Shown here: positions 6,118 to 6,126 of the stretch, piece after piece
How the letters are laid out: every line of letters starts with the position of its first letter
Numbering within the stretch: the first letter of the stretch is position 1
Source of the DNA: Candidatus Zhuqueibacterota bacterium RBG_16_48_16
GTDB lineage: Bacteria > Zhuqueibacterota > Zhuqueibacteria > Residuimicrobiales > Sediminimicrobiaceae
NCBI GenBank assembly: GCA_001771235.1
Contig: METF01000307.1
Location: forward strand, 9,589-15,714
Reading direction: 5' to 3'
Length of the DNA: 6,126 nt
Made by a program: the position numbers and the translations under genes
Notes under the pieces: generated by a model
What the model was told of the DNA's origin: nothing
Seen by the model: the letters and a program-made list of their open reading frames with translations, nothing else
Databases searched by the model: none

Positions 6118-6126
6118 GTGTATTTT

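Overview
The window reads as ordinary chromosome from a Gram-negative-type bacterium. Coding is on the + strand throughout. It has two parts: the end of a small metabolic/transport operon (bases 2-1752), and a long, separately promoted sensor-kinase gene (about 2102-5941). A short intergenic repeat follows and the window ends. The taxonomic signal is weak. The soluble multi-PAS hybrid kinase, the UPF0047 subtype, the poor Shine-Dalgarno sites, and a promoter that fits both a sigma-70 and a Bacteroidetes-type consensus would suit the FCB superphylum or a related uncultured lineage. This is inference only.

Bases 2-1752 hold three tightly spaced genes: the C-terminal part of a PfkB/ribokinase-family kinase (5' end outside the window), a UPF0047/YjbQ protein that overlaps it by ATGA, and an ECF-type ABC transporter ATPase 12 bases further on. 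They are probably co-transcribed. No membrane component (EcfT or S-component) is visible. The ATPase has all main ATPase motifs except that the H-loop histidine is glutamine.

Bases 1753-2101 are non-coding apart from a possible 33-codon leader ORF. They contain a good promoter (TTGACT, 17-base spacer, TATATT) and a leader of roughly 240 bases before the likely TTG start of the kinase.

Bases 2102-5941 encode a soluble hybrid kinase of about 1279 residues: a divergent PocR-like sensor, about five PAS-like domains, a DHp-like helical pair, an HATPase_c domain and a C-terminal receiver. The most unusual feature is in the DHp motif. Where relatives have I-A-H-D-F-N-N-L-L, this protein has I-A-E-N-Y-D-D-L-L, so the phosphoacceptor histidine is glutamate. 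The ATP-binding boxes and the receiver aspartate both look intact. It is therefore either a pseudokinase or a protein that signals in a non-standard way.

Bases 6022-6117 carry an imperfect long palindrome built from eight copies of CACGAATT (four per arm, spaced about 9-11 bases). It looks like a dispersed intergenic repeat element and may also separate transcripts.
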